A stretch of 64,000 nt of DNA from Azadirachta indica. Lineage: Eukaryota > Streptophyta > Magnoliopsida > Sapindales > Meliaceae. This document shows, in pieces, positions 45,306 to 56,329 of this stretch. The position numbers were made by a program, and so were the translations under genes. Where the stretch lies: positions 7,678,913-7,742,912 of the forward strand of contig CM040450.1 of the NCBI GenBank assembly GCA_022749755.1. The letters are read 5' to 3'. Every line of letters begins with the position of its first letter. The stretch's first letter is position 1. The notes under the pieces were generated by a model. It was not told where the DNA came from. It worked only from the letters and a program-made list of their open reading frames with translations, and searched no databases.

Positions 45306-45477
45306 TATAACACGACAAAGGTTTTTCAAGTAAAACTGGTTTTCAAAGTCAAGCTCATCTTATAAGACTAGGCCATTCAATTATTCTGAAACCTTAATAT
45401 AACCAAATTCATGAATCCAATATACATATATTGAAGCCCATTGCTTAATCATCAGCTGATCACATATTCGTATTCTC
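45306..45477 (+). promoter_or_regulatory. Proximal promoter and leader of the UGT gene
   Basis: Only 172 bp separate the MITE from the ATG. A TATA-like AATATAA lies at 45396-45402, predicting transcription from about 45425-45435. A 7-codon uORF (45411-45434, stop TGA) would lie at or just upstream of that start, so it probably has no effect. TCAGCTGATCA near 45453 contains a CAGCTG E-box. No further element is certain. Confidence 0.4.
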
Positions 45478-46947
45478 ATGGATTCCATCCCCAACAAACC
45501 TCACTTTGTTTTAATTCCACTTATGGCGCAAGGGCACATGATCCCCATGATAGACATGGCTAGGCTTTTTGCAGAGCGAGGTGTAGTTGTAAGTTTGTTC
45601 ACTACTCCTCAAAATGCTGCAAGATTTGAAAGTATCATCTCTAGAGCAAGAAAATCCAAGCTCCCAATTCAACTTGTACAGATTCCATTTCCATGCCAAG
45701 AAGTAGGGCTTCCTGTTGGCTATGAGAATCTTGACAATCTCCCTTCTCCAGACTTGCTGAGGAAGTTCTATATTGCACTTGATAAGCTACAGGAACCATT
45801 GGAAAAGTTTCTGCTTGAAAAGGGAAATCCTCCTCCAAGCTGCATAATATCAGATAAGTGCCTCTCTTGGACTTCTGAAACAGCTAAAAAGCTCAAAATC
45901 CCAAGGCTTGTTTTTCATGGAATGTGCAGCTTCTCATTACTCAGCTCACATATTCTGATGCTTCACAAAGCTCACAATTCTGTAACTTCAGATTCTGAAC
46001 CTTTTCTGATACCGTTACCAGAAGGGATAACCCAAAGGATTGAGGTGACTAAGGCGCAGCTACCAGGAGCATTTGTCAGTCGACCTGATTTCGATGATTT
46101 CAGAAACAAGATGCAAGAGGCTGAACAGTCAGCTGCTGGTGTTGTGCTAAACAGTTTCCATGAATTGGAGCATGGTTTTGTTGACGAATATGAGAAGGCA
46201 ATTGGCAAAAAAGTGTGGTGCATTGGTCCAGTTTCTTTCTGTAACAGGGAGAACATAGACAAGCTTGAGAGAGGAAATAACAAAGCCTCCATTGATGACA
46301 AACAATGCTTGGAATTTCTCAACTCAATGAAACCAAGGTCAGTTATATATGCTTGCCTGGGAAGTCTATGCCGTTTGGTTCCGTCACAGTTAATAGAAAT
46401 AGGGTTAGGTTTGGAAGCATCAAGAAGACCATTCATCTGGGTGGTTAAATCGTCTGAAGAGCTAGAGAAACGGTTATTAGAGGAAAATTTTGAAGAAAAG
46501 ATTAAAGGAAGAGGACTTTTGATAAAGGGTTGGGCACCACAAGTTTTCATCTTATCTCACCAAGCAGTTGGAGGGTTTCTAACCCACTGTGGTTGGAATT
46601 CAACCCTAGAAGGGATCGCTTTTGGGATACCAATGATAACTTGGCCTCTTTTTGCTGAGCAGTTCTTCAATGAAAAGCTAATTGTTCAAGTTTTAGAGGC
46701 TGGAATTAGAGTAGGGGTTGAGATTCCTGTAAGATGGGGAGAAGAAAAGAAGATTGGAATATTGGTAAAGAGAGATGAAGTTGAGAAGGCTGTAAATATT
46801 TTGATGGATGAAGGAGAAGAAGGACAGAAGAGAAGAGAAAGAGTAAGACAACTTCAATTGAAGGCAACAAAAGCTATGGAAAAGGATGGATCTTCACATT
46901 TAAGCATCTCGCTCTTAATTCAATATTTCACACCTAATAACGTATAA
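45478..46947 (+). CDS. UDP-glycosyltransferase, UGT73 type (UGT73C-like), 489 aa
   Basis: It transfers a sugar, most likely glucose from UDP-glucose, to a small hydroxylated acceptor in the cytosol (GT1 family, GT-B fold). The N-terminal acceptor domain carries the catalytic His20 (MAQGHMIPMIDMARL) and the partner Asp126 (CIISDKCLSW). CLGSLCRLVPSQL near 293-305 is typical of group D. The PSPG donor box is residues 352-395, 44 long. It starts WAPQVFILSH, has HCGWNS with Trp373 at box position 22, and ends EQ; the final Gln fits UDP-glucose. At 489 aa, with no intron and no signal peptide or membrane segment, it has the usual UGT73C form. Known relatives act on brassinosteroids, cytokinins, flavonoids or triterpenoids, so the acceptor cannot be read from sequence. 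The ATG is the first in-frame Met. No damage is seen. Confidence 0.97.
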   Translation: MDSIPNKPHFVLIPLMAQGHMIPMIDMARLFAERGVVVSLFTTPQNAARFESIISRARKSKLPIQLVQIPFPCQEVGLPVGYENLDNLPSPDLLRKFYIALDKLQEPLEKFLLEKGNPPPSCIISDKCLSWTSETAKKLKIPRLVFHGMCSFSLLSSHILMLHKAHNSVTSDSEPFLIPLPEGITQRIEVTKAQLPGAFVSRPDFDDFRNKMQEAEQSAAGVVLNSFHELEHGFVDEYEKAIGKKVWCIGPVSFCNRENIDKLERGNNKASIDDKQCLEFLNSMKPRSVIYACLGSLCRLVPSQLIEIGLGLEASRRPFIWVVKSSEELEKRLLEENFEEKIKGRGLLIKGWAPQVFILSHQAVGGFLTHCGWNSTLEGIAFGIPMITWPLFAEQFFNEKLIVQVLEAGIRVGVEIPVRWGEEKKIGILVKRDEVEKAVNILMDEGEEGQKRRERVRQLQLKATKAMEKDGSSHLSISLLIQYFTPNNV

Positions 46948-47277
46948 GTAAGCAATTAATTCATTAATTAAAGATTTGTTTCAATTTCAAGATCTATTAT
47001 GCTATTATAATATATTAGTAGCCTATCTTAAACATAGAATTATGAGTTATGTCTTAATCTGTATCCATCTAAATTTTCAATAGAATTCTAATGCAATTAA
47101 TTTTAGTAATATTTATAAAAAAAAAATAAAGTGTCCTATGCTATCATATATTAATGATGTGTTGATTTTTTTGTACTGGACTCCGTAAACAAAGAATGTT
47201 TCAATTGGGTTGTATTATGCATTAATGATGTGTTGATTTTCTTGTATTTGACTTAGTCGGCAAATTAATGTTGAATT
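46948..47277 (+). terminator. 3' flank of the UGT gene with poly(A)-signal candidate
   Basis: An AATAAA at 47125-47130 could direct polyadenylation. A diverged direct repeat (ATTAATGATGTGTTGATTTT at 47151 and 47221) lies behind it. The whole flank is only 330 bp before Copia A begins. Confidence 0.45.
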
Positions 47278-47674
47278 TGTTGGATTTTAAACTTGACTTT
47301 CAAAATGAAAATCCAAAATTAAAAGCCCAAAATAAAGCGCAAATCCAAATTTAGAGATAAACATGATTCATGTAATTTAGTTGGTTGTTAGCTAAGTTTT
47401 AGTGAAATATGTTAGGTGACAATCAATGGTCGGGATTTGATCATTGATTAGATATACTTACCACATCAATGATAAAAAATGTTTTGAGTTTATTATAAAT
47501 ATTTTTATATATTTGTGTTTTCTATCAAGCAAAGAGTGAAGAAGTGAGTAAATGAGTGAATGAGTTATAAGTTTTAAGAAAGAAGCAAGTGTGAGAAGTT
47601 GTTTTGAGTATTTGTAATAAGTTTTGAAAGAAATAATAAGAGTTGTATTATTTTGATGCATCATTCTTCCAATA
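47278..47674 (+). repeat. 5' LTR of Copia A
   Basis: It starts TGTTGGATTTTAAACTTGA and ends TTCTTCCAATA (the partner LTR ends CAACA). A TATA-like TTATAAATA lies near 47493. It aligns along its length with 53424-53820. Confidence 0.9.
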
Positions 47675-47677
47675 AAA

Positions 47678-47693
47678 TGGTATTAGAAATAAG
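47678..47693 (+). promoter_or_regulatory. Primer binding site of Copia A
   Basis: TGGTATTAGAAATAAG, three bases after the LTR, is a mutated initiator-Met tRNA primer site (TGGTATCAGAGC). Confidence 0.7.
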
Positions 47694-48040
47694 TTTGTAC
47701 TATCAAACATATTGGTATAACATATCAAATCGAAGCTTTTAACGAGAAAAACACAACGCCATCAAAATCATCTAAATCGGAGTTTGAACGCACCTGCATA
47801 AGTCACCGAAAGTTTTCTGTGCAGGAAAAGGAATTGATCTGCTAAACCGAACTTGTTGAATTGGACGAACCGAACTGATCCAAGCCAATTGAACCGAGCT
47901 AATTAAACCAAGTAAGTTTGATCGTTGATTTTGACCATTAACCAAAATTAAAAATTTGACTAAGTTATTTCTAAAGTGTTTTAGTGTTCTGAATTCATCC
48001 GTACAATCGAATTTTATAAATTCTCACTATATTGAGAGAA

Positions 48041-49010
48041 ATGGCAAATGAAGGTATGACACCATTCTAAGTTCCAATTCTTAATAAAAATAATTATAAT
48101 AATTAGAATATCAAAATGAAGGCATTCCTTGGAGCACAAGACGTGTGGGAAGTGGTGGAGAAAGATTATAACGAGCCTAAAGATGACGTTGCCCTTACCG
48201 CTTTGATTTAAGCATAAAGAGATGCATTGAAGAATTCAAGAAAGAGAGACAAAAAAGCTCTTTATATCATTTATCAAGCATTAGATGATGATGCTTTCAA
48301 GAAGATAGCAAATGCAACCTCCACCAAGCAAGCATGGGATAAACTTGAACTTCTTACAAAGGTGTTGAACAAGTAAAAAAGGTACCTCTTCAAACCTTAA
48401 GAGGAAAATTTGAAACTTTGCACATGAAGGAAGGTGAATTGATTGTTGATTACTTCTCAAGAGTTGAAGCTACTTTTAATCAATTAAAAAGAAATGGTGA
48501 AAAGTTGAGTGAAGTAAGAATAATGGAGAAGATACTACGCTTCATAGATTCGAAATTCGATCACATTGCCACAACAATGAAGAAACTAAAGATTTGGAAG
48601 AAATGATAATTGACCAACTCTAAGGATTCTTGCAAGCCTATAAAGAAAAGATAAAAAAGAAGCAAGGGATTTCCAAACAACTCCTACAGATGTAACTCAA
48701 AGAGAAAGAAGAAATTCAAGGCTACGAGAGAAACCACTATGGTTGAGGTAGAGGCCAAGGTGGAGGGCAAAATAGAGGTCGTGATCATGGACGAGGTTGG
48801 AATTATAACAACAACAATTACGAGAAAGGAGAAAGCTCAACACGAGGTTGTGAAAGGAGCAATTCAAATACAAGGTACGACAAGTCTAAAATTAGATGTT
48901 ACAATTGTCAAAAGTTTGGTCATTATGCTTCTGGATGTAGAGCCTACAATAATAAACTTAAAAAGAAGGCTAATTATGTGGAAGAAAAAAATCAAGGAGA
49001 TGAAACTGCC
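48041..49010 (+). pseudogene. Copia A gag
   Basis: The start codon at 48041 opens MANEGMTPF, followed by MKAFLGAQDVWEVVEKDY, KRDKKALYIIYQALDDDAF, then MKEGELIVDYFSRVEATFNQ (48418 on) and a Gly/Arg-type linker. The zinc knuckle CYNCQKFGHYASGC is complete at 48897-48938. Stops lie near 48082, 48209 and 48373, and frames shift. Gag forms the particle and binds element RNA. Confidence 0.85.
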
Positions 49011-50313
49011 TTGTTAACATACAAGGACAGTGATGAAGGCCAAGAGATCATATGGTACCTTGACACTGGGGTAAGCAATCACATGTGTGGAAGAAGAAGC
49101 ATATTCATGGAGCTAGACAAATCAATAAGCGGCAATGTTTCCTTTGGCAATGATTCCAAGGTAGCCGTGAAAGGAAGAGATAACATCCTTATACGATTAA
49201 AAGATGGTAGGCATTAGTTTATTAAAAAAAGGTTATGATATTCACATGAAAGACTATAGTCTTTTTATAAGAGATGATAAAGGCAACCTAATCACTAAAG
49301 TAAAAATGTCAAATAATAGAATGTTTTCTTTGAATATCCAAAATGATATTGCAAAATGTTTGAAAGCTTTTATAAAGATGCATCGTGGTTATGGCATCTT
49401 AAATTTAGGCATTTCAACTTTGGAGGACTAGAACTATTGTCTAAAAGGAGATGGTGGGAGGTTTTCCTTGCATCAACTATCCGGACCAACTTTGTGAAAA
49501 ATGTTTACATGGGAATCAATTTAGAAAAGCTTTCCAAAGGAGTTTACCTTTGGAGCTAAGAAGTCACTAGAGCTCATTCATGTCGATGTATGCGGTCATT
49601 TCAAGCCAAATTCTCTTGGTAATAATAACTACTTTCTTCTTTTTATTAATGATTTTTCAAGAAAAACTTCGGTGTATTTTTTGAAGCAAAAGTCTAAGGT
49701 ATTTGGAGCATTCAAAAAGTTCAAAGCTGCTATTGAGAAAGAGAGTAGGCGCCAAATTAAAACTATGAGAAGTGATCGTAGTAGAGAATTCACTTCCATG
49801 GAGTTCCAAGAGTTTTGTAAAGCAAATGAAATTCAAAATTTTCTAACCATTTCGAGATCCCCCCAACAAAATGGAGTTGCTGAAAGAAAGAATAGAACCA
49901 TTCTTGACATGGCACGAAGCATGTTCTAAAGTAAGAAATTGCCGAAAGAGTTTTGGGTTGAAGCTGTAGCAACTATTGTCTATCTATCCAATTGATCTCA
50001 AATAAGAAACGTGTGGGAAGAACATCGCAAGAGACATGGAGTGGAAGAAAGCCTGGTGTCTTTCATCTTAAAGTTTTTAAAAGTATTGCTTATGTTCATG
50101 TACCAGACGAGAGAAAAACAAAGATAGACGATAAAAGTGAGAGTTTTATCTTTATCGGCTATGACTCAAGTTCAAAAAACTATAAGTTGTACAATCCAAA
50201 TAGCAAGAAGATCGTAATTAGCTAAGGCATAATATTTGATGAAGAGGGAGAATGGGATTTTAGCTCACATATAGATTTTTTCAATTTTCTTCCTCATTTT
50301 GAAGATGAGCAAG
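49011..50313 (+). pseudogene. Copia A protease and integrase
   Basis: The protease motif WYLDTGVSNHMCG lies at 49050-49090, with the catalytic DTG kept. The integrase pieces are a decayed zinc-binding region (49360-49560), ELIHVDVCGHFKPNSLGNN (49570 on), and 49672-49929 with TMRSDRSREFTS and SPQQNGVAERKNRTILDMAR, the D and E region of the catalytic triad. A core end at 50040-50220 has VFKSIAYVHVP and FIFIGYDSSSKNYKLYNP. Stops occur near 49929 and 50223. Confidence 0.85.
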
Positions 50314-51699
50314 TGATATGCAAATTTTAAATGCTCGCAAGTGTATGAATCGTTAATAGTTGACGATGAGTTCACTTCGAGGTCGATTTCTCGCGAAATT
50401 GTAATGATTTAAATTCTTATTGTTTCTTGTTAATTACTAATTTAAGCAAATATGAAATCGTAAATACTCTAATATAATCAAATGATAATTTCAGATTATT
50501 CCAATTAAAGTGATTAAATAGCTAAATTACAAGAACTTGAAATCTATAAAATTTTATTGAATTTAATGAAATTAGATGGGATTTAGCTAGATATCTAATC
50601 TGGTATTGAAATATTAGGTGAATTAAATAACCATTATATAATTTAGATTATTGGTTTTTCTACTGAAGATAGAGAATTCCAATAATCATGATAATTCTTA
50701 CTTACAATTACTTAAATATATTTTTGATATGAGGCTTCTACTTAATTAATTGTATTGTTACAAAGAAATCATTTAACAATTTAAATCAAACCAACTCAAT
50801 AGATTTAATTTATATACTTGTTTAAAAGAGTTTAATTAAGGTAAGATGATGTTTCTAACACTTTAATTCTCAAATTCATTCTAATCACAAATAATAGATA
50901 GCAAATCCACAACAAATAATCAAAATTATACAGATCAATAAATAAGAAATAATCTCAACCTCTAATTAATTATACTTCACAAAATATTCAATACCATTTC
51001 AATAGCAAAGCCAAACTCTCAAAATATCTTTACATTTCCATTCTTAAATTCAAATTTATGAATTTAATTACAAAAGTTCTAAACATATTTGAAAAATAAA
51101 CAAACTTAAAGAAAGCTTTCCTTTTTGAAGGTTCACCACCAAATTATGAAAAAGATGATAATTCTGCCCAACAAGAATTTTCTCATCTTCAATGCAGCAA
51201 TCCTTTCCCTTCAATGGAAAACTTACTTTTTAGAAAACCTTCTTATTCATCAAATCCTTCCCCAATTTATTCTCTCCCCAGCAGCACCTCTAAAGTCCTC
51301 TTTTTTACTCATTTTGTCAACAACTTATTTAAAATTCACTCCCATATGTCGAAGAAAGTCTGTCTTCCAGTTGTCTTCTTTCCAGTTAGAATTTTGACCC
51401 TTAAAACTTCAAATTTTGCTTCTTTTCTTAAATGTAGGGTTGTAAATCATTATGTCTACTTTTCAAATTATTTTGTATCACCCAAATACGAGTATTGAGG
51501 AAAAAGTTATGCTAGAAAATACGGACTATATTCAGCAAATACGGACCTTCCAATATCTTAGGTTTGTTTTTAGGCTTTCTACAATAATTCCTACAAATAA
51601 TAAAAAGAAGCTCAAAGTAACAAAATTCTAAGATAAAATACATGAACAAAGGACATAAAGATAATAAAATATTAGGATAAATATTGATTTATCAACAAG
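50309..51699. mobile_element. Solo-LTR-like insertion inside Copia A pol
   Basis: A 1381-bp non-coding insertion (50314-51694) begins TGATATGC and ends TTTATCA, giving TG...CA ends with a 5-bp TGATA/TATCA inverted repeat. It is flanked by GCAAG (50309-50313) and ACAAG (51695-51699), 4 of 5 bases. Removing it with one flank copy brings the two pol halves together. LTR nature is inferred from the ends; the open stretches at 51125-51498 look accidental. Confidence 0.7.
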
Positions 51700-53423
51700 C
51701 TAAGCAACAAGGAGAACTTCAACAAGAGTTCACAACACCACCAACTTCACCAACAAGAATTGATTCACCACCATCCTTTCTAAACGAAAGAAACGAAGAA
51801 CGCACAAGGAGTCTTCAAGATCCTTATGAGGTGATTGAAAGGTTAGATAATCTCACTCTCTTTTACCTTTTTACTAATTGTAACCAGTGAGCTATGAAGA
51901 AGCTGCACAAAATGAGAAATGGAGAAATGCAATGGATGAAGAAATTAAAGCAATCTAGAAGAATGACACATGGGAGCTTGTTTCACTTCCCAAAGGGCAC
52001 AAAGCCATTAGAGTCAAATGGTAGTACAAAGTAAAAAAGAATGCAAATAGAGAAATTGAACGATATAAGGTGAGGCTAGTTGCAAAATGCTACGTTTAAA
52101 GAGCAGGCATCAACTATGATGAAGTGTTTGCTCCAGTAGCATGCTTGGAAACCATAAGACTAATTATTTCTTTGGCAGCTTAAAACAAGTGGAGGATTCA
52201 TCAAATAGACGTGAAATCTGCCTTCTTGAATGGAATTCTTGAAGAAAAAGTCTATATTCAACAACCATTAGGCTACGAAGTAGAAAGGAAAGAAGACAAA
52301 GTGTTGAAATTGAAAAAAGTTCTCTATAGACTTAAGAAAGCACCAAGAGCTTGGAATAGTCAAATCGACAAGTATTTCCAAGAGACTAACTTCATCAAAT
52401 GCCCCTATAAGCATGCACTCTACATCAAGATCAAAGATAAAGATGTTTTGATCGTATGCCTGTACGTGGATCACATAATTTTCACTAAAAGCAAACCATC
52501 CTTGTTTGATGATTTCAAGGAAAACATGACCAAGGAATTCAAGATGACAGACATTGGGCTTATGGCATATTATCTTGGTATCAAAGTGAGACAAGAGGAA
52601 GATGGAATCTTCATTTCACAAGAAGGCTACACAAAGGAGACCCTTAAGAAGTTCAAGATGAAAGATTGCAAGCCTATTAGTACACAATAGAGTATGGAGT
52701 TAAACTCTTGAAGCATAAAGAAGGAGAAAGAGTGAATCTAACTCTTTTCAAGAGCTTAGTTGGATGTTTGCGATATTTGACATGTACAAGGCCTGATAGT
52801 CTCTATGCAACTGGACTTGTAAGCTGTTACATGAAAACTTCAACAAACCCGCATTTCAAAACAACAAAGAGGATTCCCCGTTATCTAAAATGTACAACAA
52901 ATTTCAGCTTGTTTTATTTAGCTTCACATAATTATAAGCTTGTTGGATACAGTGATAGTTGATTGGGCTAGAGATACTAATGATCGAAAAAGCACAATTG
53001 GTTTTGTATTCTTCATAGGAGACACTACCTTCACCTGGATGTTGAAGAAGCAACCAATTGTCACACTCCCTATATGTGTAACTGAGTATGTAGCTGCCAC
53101 ATCATGTGTTTGTCATGTAGTTTGGCTTAGAAACCTATTAAAGGAGCTAAGATGGTTAAAAGAAGAGCCAACAAAGATTTATGTTGATAATAAATCAGCT
53201 ATGGCATTAGCAAAGAATCTGGTGTTTCATGATCAAAGCAAACACATCAACACGTATTACCATTACATAAGAGAGTGCATCACAAGAAAAGATGTATAAA
53301 TACAGTACGTGAAGTCCGAAGAACAAATTGTTGATATTTTTACCAAGCCATTAAGGAGTAAAGACTTCATAAGGTTAAGAAAGTTACTTGAAGTCATAAA
53401 ATCAAGTTTAAGGGGGAGGGGGA
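51700..53423 (+). pseudogene. Copia A reverse transcriptase and RNase H, with polypurine tract
   Basis: RT starts around 51900 (EAAQNEKWRNAMDEEIKA, then KNDTWELVSLP). The longest open part, 52211-52690, holds MKSAFLNGILEEKVYIQQPL, LYRLKKAPRAW and YVDH at 52463-52474. The second catalytic Asp of YVDD is lost, so the enzyme would be dead. RNase H spans 52708-53330 (GCLRYLTCTRPD, RKSTIGFVFFIGD, FTKPLRSKDF). The reading continues past the polypurine tract (53410-53423) into the LTR because of G-run length changes. A CDS here is not functional. Confidence 0.85.
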
Positions 53424-53820
53424 TGTTGGATTTTAAACTTGATTTTCAAAGTGGAACCCTAAAATTAGAGCCCAAAATAAAGTTCAAATCTAAATTCTAG
53501 AGGTAAACATGATTCATGTTATTTAGTAGATTGTTAGGTGAGTTTTAGTGGAATGTGTTAGGTAAAAATCAATGGTTGGAATTTAATCATTGATTAAATA
53601 TACTTACCACATCAATGGTCCAAAATGTTTTAAGTTTACTATAAATACCTACTTGTATTTGTATTTTTCATCGAGCACAGAGTGAAAAAGTGAGTAGATG
53701 AGTTAGTGAGTTATAAGCATTAAGAAAGAAGTAAGTGTGAGGAGTTGTTTTGAATATTTGTAATAAGTTTAAAAAATAATAATAAGAATTGTATTGTTTT
53801 GATGCATTATTCTTGCAACA
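53424..53820 (+). repeat. 3' LTR of Copia A
   Basis: It starts TGTTGGATTTTAAACTTGA directly after the purine tract and ends TTCTTGCAACA. It is the same length as the 5' LTR. Confidence 0.92.
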
Positions 53821-53825
53821 AAATT

Positions 53826-54650
53826 CAGTTGTTTCTTAAAGAGCAATTTCAACCCTACCTATTTTGGGCTGGGAATTTCTAAATATGATTTAATACTTTA
53901 ATTTAATAATAAATTTTTGTTTTAAATATTATTAATTTTATCAGAAGTACAAAATTACAAGTTGTAGAAAATAACTTTAAGTGTTAAAATACAGATAATT
54001 TATTTAAACACTACAATAATTTTTTTTTTCTTTTAAATTTTTTAATAAATCTAAAATTTAAATAAATTTAACTGTATGAATATAAATGACTCTAAATAAT
54101 ATATTTGTCCTTTATTCATCACGTTTGCAAACAAAAATATGAAAACTAACTAATTTACCTATTATAATTCTATAAATAATTAAAATAAACTCTACTTATT
54201 AAAAAATGAATGAAACTTAGAACAATAATTTCAAATTACTATTTCAATATGTTAAAAGTTTTAATTTAATTTTATTCAAACACAATTACTAAAGTTTTTG
54301 TGTTAATTTGAAAAGGAAATGTTTGATGACTGAAACTAAATTATATTTAAACTGCATGCCTAAAAACAAACAAGCATGGGCATAATCAGTTTTGTCATTA
54401 TTGGAGGGTCAAATAGCATATAGTTAAAACTCCTAAGGATCAAATTAAAAAGTTTTTATTCTAAAGAATCAACAACATAAAAATGCTTATATTTTAGTTA
54501 TTTTTTTTTTAGCATTGCCATGTGGTGCTTCAGATCCTCACATAGTTCCGCTTTAACAAATAAGAACAATGAATATAAATAAAAGAGAAAACAAATAATT
54601 TTTAATATATTTCAATAAGATTGCAAGACTCTCGTACAAGTTATAAATAT
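53826..54650. other. AT-rich spacer without recognisable gene
   Basis: Stops in all frames; no element ends recognised. Confidence 0.5.
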
Positions 54651-54654
54651 TATT

Positions 54655-55060
54655 AGAGGTGGGCAAAATTAAATTTGCTTTGATTTTTTAGAAATCGATC
54701 CGAATTGAAGTAGAGTTTGCTTTATTTGTATTGAACCAAATTTAATTGGACTGTATAATTGAACCAAATTGGTTCAATTTGGTTCCAGTCTCTTCTTGTG
54801 AGTTCCAATTTTTGTTTTAAAGAATATTTCTATATAAATCTTTATGGTTTGTTAAAACTACAAATAAGGAAAAGTTTGTAAAATTTATAAAAATTTTCCT
54901 TCTTATGTAAATTTATGAATACTTTTATAACTTTTTTGGTTCTAATTAGCAACCGAACCAAACATATTGATTTAAAATCGAATGAAACCGAACTTGATAA
55001 TAACTGACTAAAATTAAATTGACTCGACTTTAGATTTTGGACCTATTATTTTATAAGTGT
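54655..55060. repeat. Fragment of a hAT-type MITE
   Basis: It begins AGAGGTGGGCAAAATTAAAT. It carries AACCAAATT / AATTTGGTT and AACCGAACC-like repeats as in the MITE at 18772-19197. The right end and target duplication are not visible. Confidence 0.4.
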
Positions 55061-55689
55061 AATTTATATTGAAGGCCCAATAATTATTTAGATACAATTA
55101 GAATTATTAAATAACGAAGTTTTTTTAAGAGTTTGATAAGAATTCTATCACAATGATTTTATAAAGATTAGAATTTGTCAAACTTACACTATAGATATAA
55201 ATAGATGAGTATAAAGTGAGAGTATAGAATATGTTAAGGAGCTTGAATGCGATTTCTATGAAGAATTCAAAATGGAAGAGGTAATTTTAATTATTAGTTT
55301 TTATATTCGTCGAAAAAATATGACATAAGATTATTGAAAATTAGAATTTCGCAAAAAAAAGAAATTATGGTGAAAGATGTTATTACGAAAATTGTAAAAA
55401 TTTATACATCTGAAATGTTTTTTGAAACATTCAACTAGATATTAATAGGTACTTGATTTTCCTTAATTAAGTTCATTACAATGGTTGGTAGTACTAGATT
55501 AAGAGTTATGTTAATAGAGGCCTAATAGTTGTGTTAGTGAATACAATTATTTTCAGGAAGTGACTCTTGTTTTAAAGTACTTTTATTTTTGCAGTTATTA
55601 AGTTGTATGTCAATTAATCAATGAAAAAGGGAAAAATAGAAAAAAAATGTTCCAAATTAAAGTAGGCCTTTTTTTTTTATCTAGATAGT
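55061..55689 (+). repeat. Possible LTR/leader upstream of a gypsy gag
   Basis: This is non-coding, with a TATAAATA at 55195-55202, followed 490 bp later by a gypsy gag. The role is inferred from position only. Confidence 0.3.
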
Positions 55690-56320
55690 GTTCTGTCCAA
55701 CTAACTTTCTTTCTTTTGCCAAAATCCCCATCTTTCTTAAATTTCTTAGGATACATTTAATGTATCATCTGGAATCAAAGCGTGGTTTATCAATGGCCAA
55801 AGCCACTGGACACAAAAAAAGAAGACAGATTTTAAAGCTTGTGTTGTTAAAAAATTTGAGAAGCAAGATACCTACCATTGTGCAAGAAATTCTCAGTGGA
55901 CTTCAAAGTTTGGATGCCAAATCCGAAGAAATGAGTAGCCAAAATACTTAAATCTCTATAAGCATTAGCAATATCCCTACCCATGGAGATCGAGTTACAA
56001 ATGGCGGTACCATCTACATCTACTATCAAGACAACATATTCAACCACATCTTAAAATTAAACTTTCCTATGTTTTATGAAAGAGAACCCAAATGGTTGGA
56101 TTTATTAGGCAAAATAGTATTTTTGAGTATCAGAATATGGTAGGAAAGCAAAAAGTTCGATTGGTAGCATTCTACCTCTAAAGAGGAGCACTCTAATGGT
56201 ATTGATGGCTGATAAAGATAAAAGGATTGGACCAACTACTTGGATTGAGTTTTCAAAAGCGCTTCTAAAAAAGTTTGATCTTATAGAATTTGATGATCAC
56301 TAACAAGTCTTTCTTAACAA
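55690..56320 (+). pseudogene. Ty3/gypsy gag fragment
   Basis: The + strand gives LKLNFPMFYEREPKW (56050-56100), then AKQYF-type and SEYGRKAK readings, SIGSILPL and a WIEFSKALLKKFDLIEFDDH block (56240-56300). This matches the Retrotrans_gag domain of plant gypsy elements. An N-terminal basic part lies at 55688-55951. Stops and frameshifts lie between blocks. The rest of the element is absent; sequence after 56320 is unrelated AT-rich DNA. Confidence 0.7.
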
Positions 56321-56329
56321 ATAATATCT

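Larger units (their letters stand above)
47278..53820 (+). mobile_element. Copia A: near full-length Ty1/copia retrotransposon, decayed
   Basis: Two 397-bp LTRs (47278-47674 and 53424-53820) flank it, with a probable target duplication GAATT/AAATT (47273-47277 and 53821-53825). The primer site is at 47678-47693 and a strong polypurine tract at 53410-53423. The order gag, protease, integrase, RT, RNase H is that of copia. The LTRs differ at roughly one base in eight by eye over the first 150 bp, so the insertion is old. Frameshifts and stops are many. A 1.38-kb solo-LTR-like insertion lies inside pol. It starts 331 bp behind the UGT stop, in the same orientation. Confidence 0.92.

Noticed and set aside
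45411..45434. Seven-codon uORF ahead of the UGT as a translational regulator
   Set aside because: The likely TATA element at 45396 places the transcript start at or after this ATG, so it is probably not in the mRNA.
45972..46550. 192-residue open stretch on the minus strand inside the UGT gene
   Set aside because: It is antisense to a well-conserved UGT coding region and matches no family.
49790..49972. Minus-strand open stretch in Copia A; likewise 52268-52594
   Set aside because: Both are antisense to copia integrase and RT.
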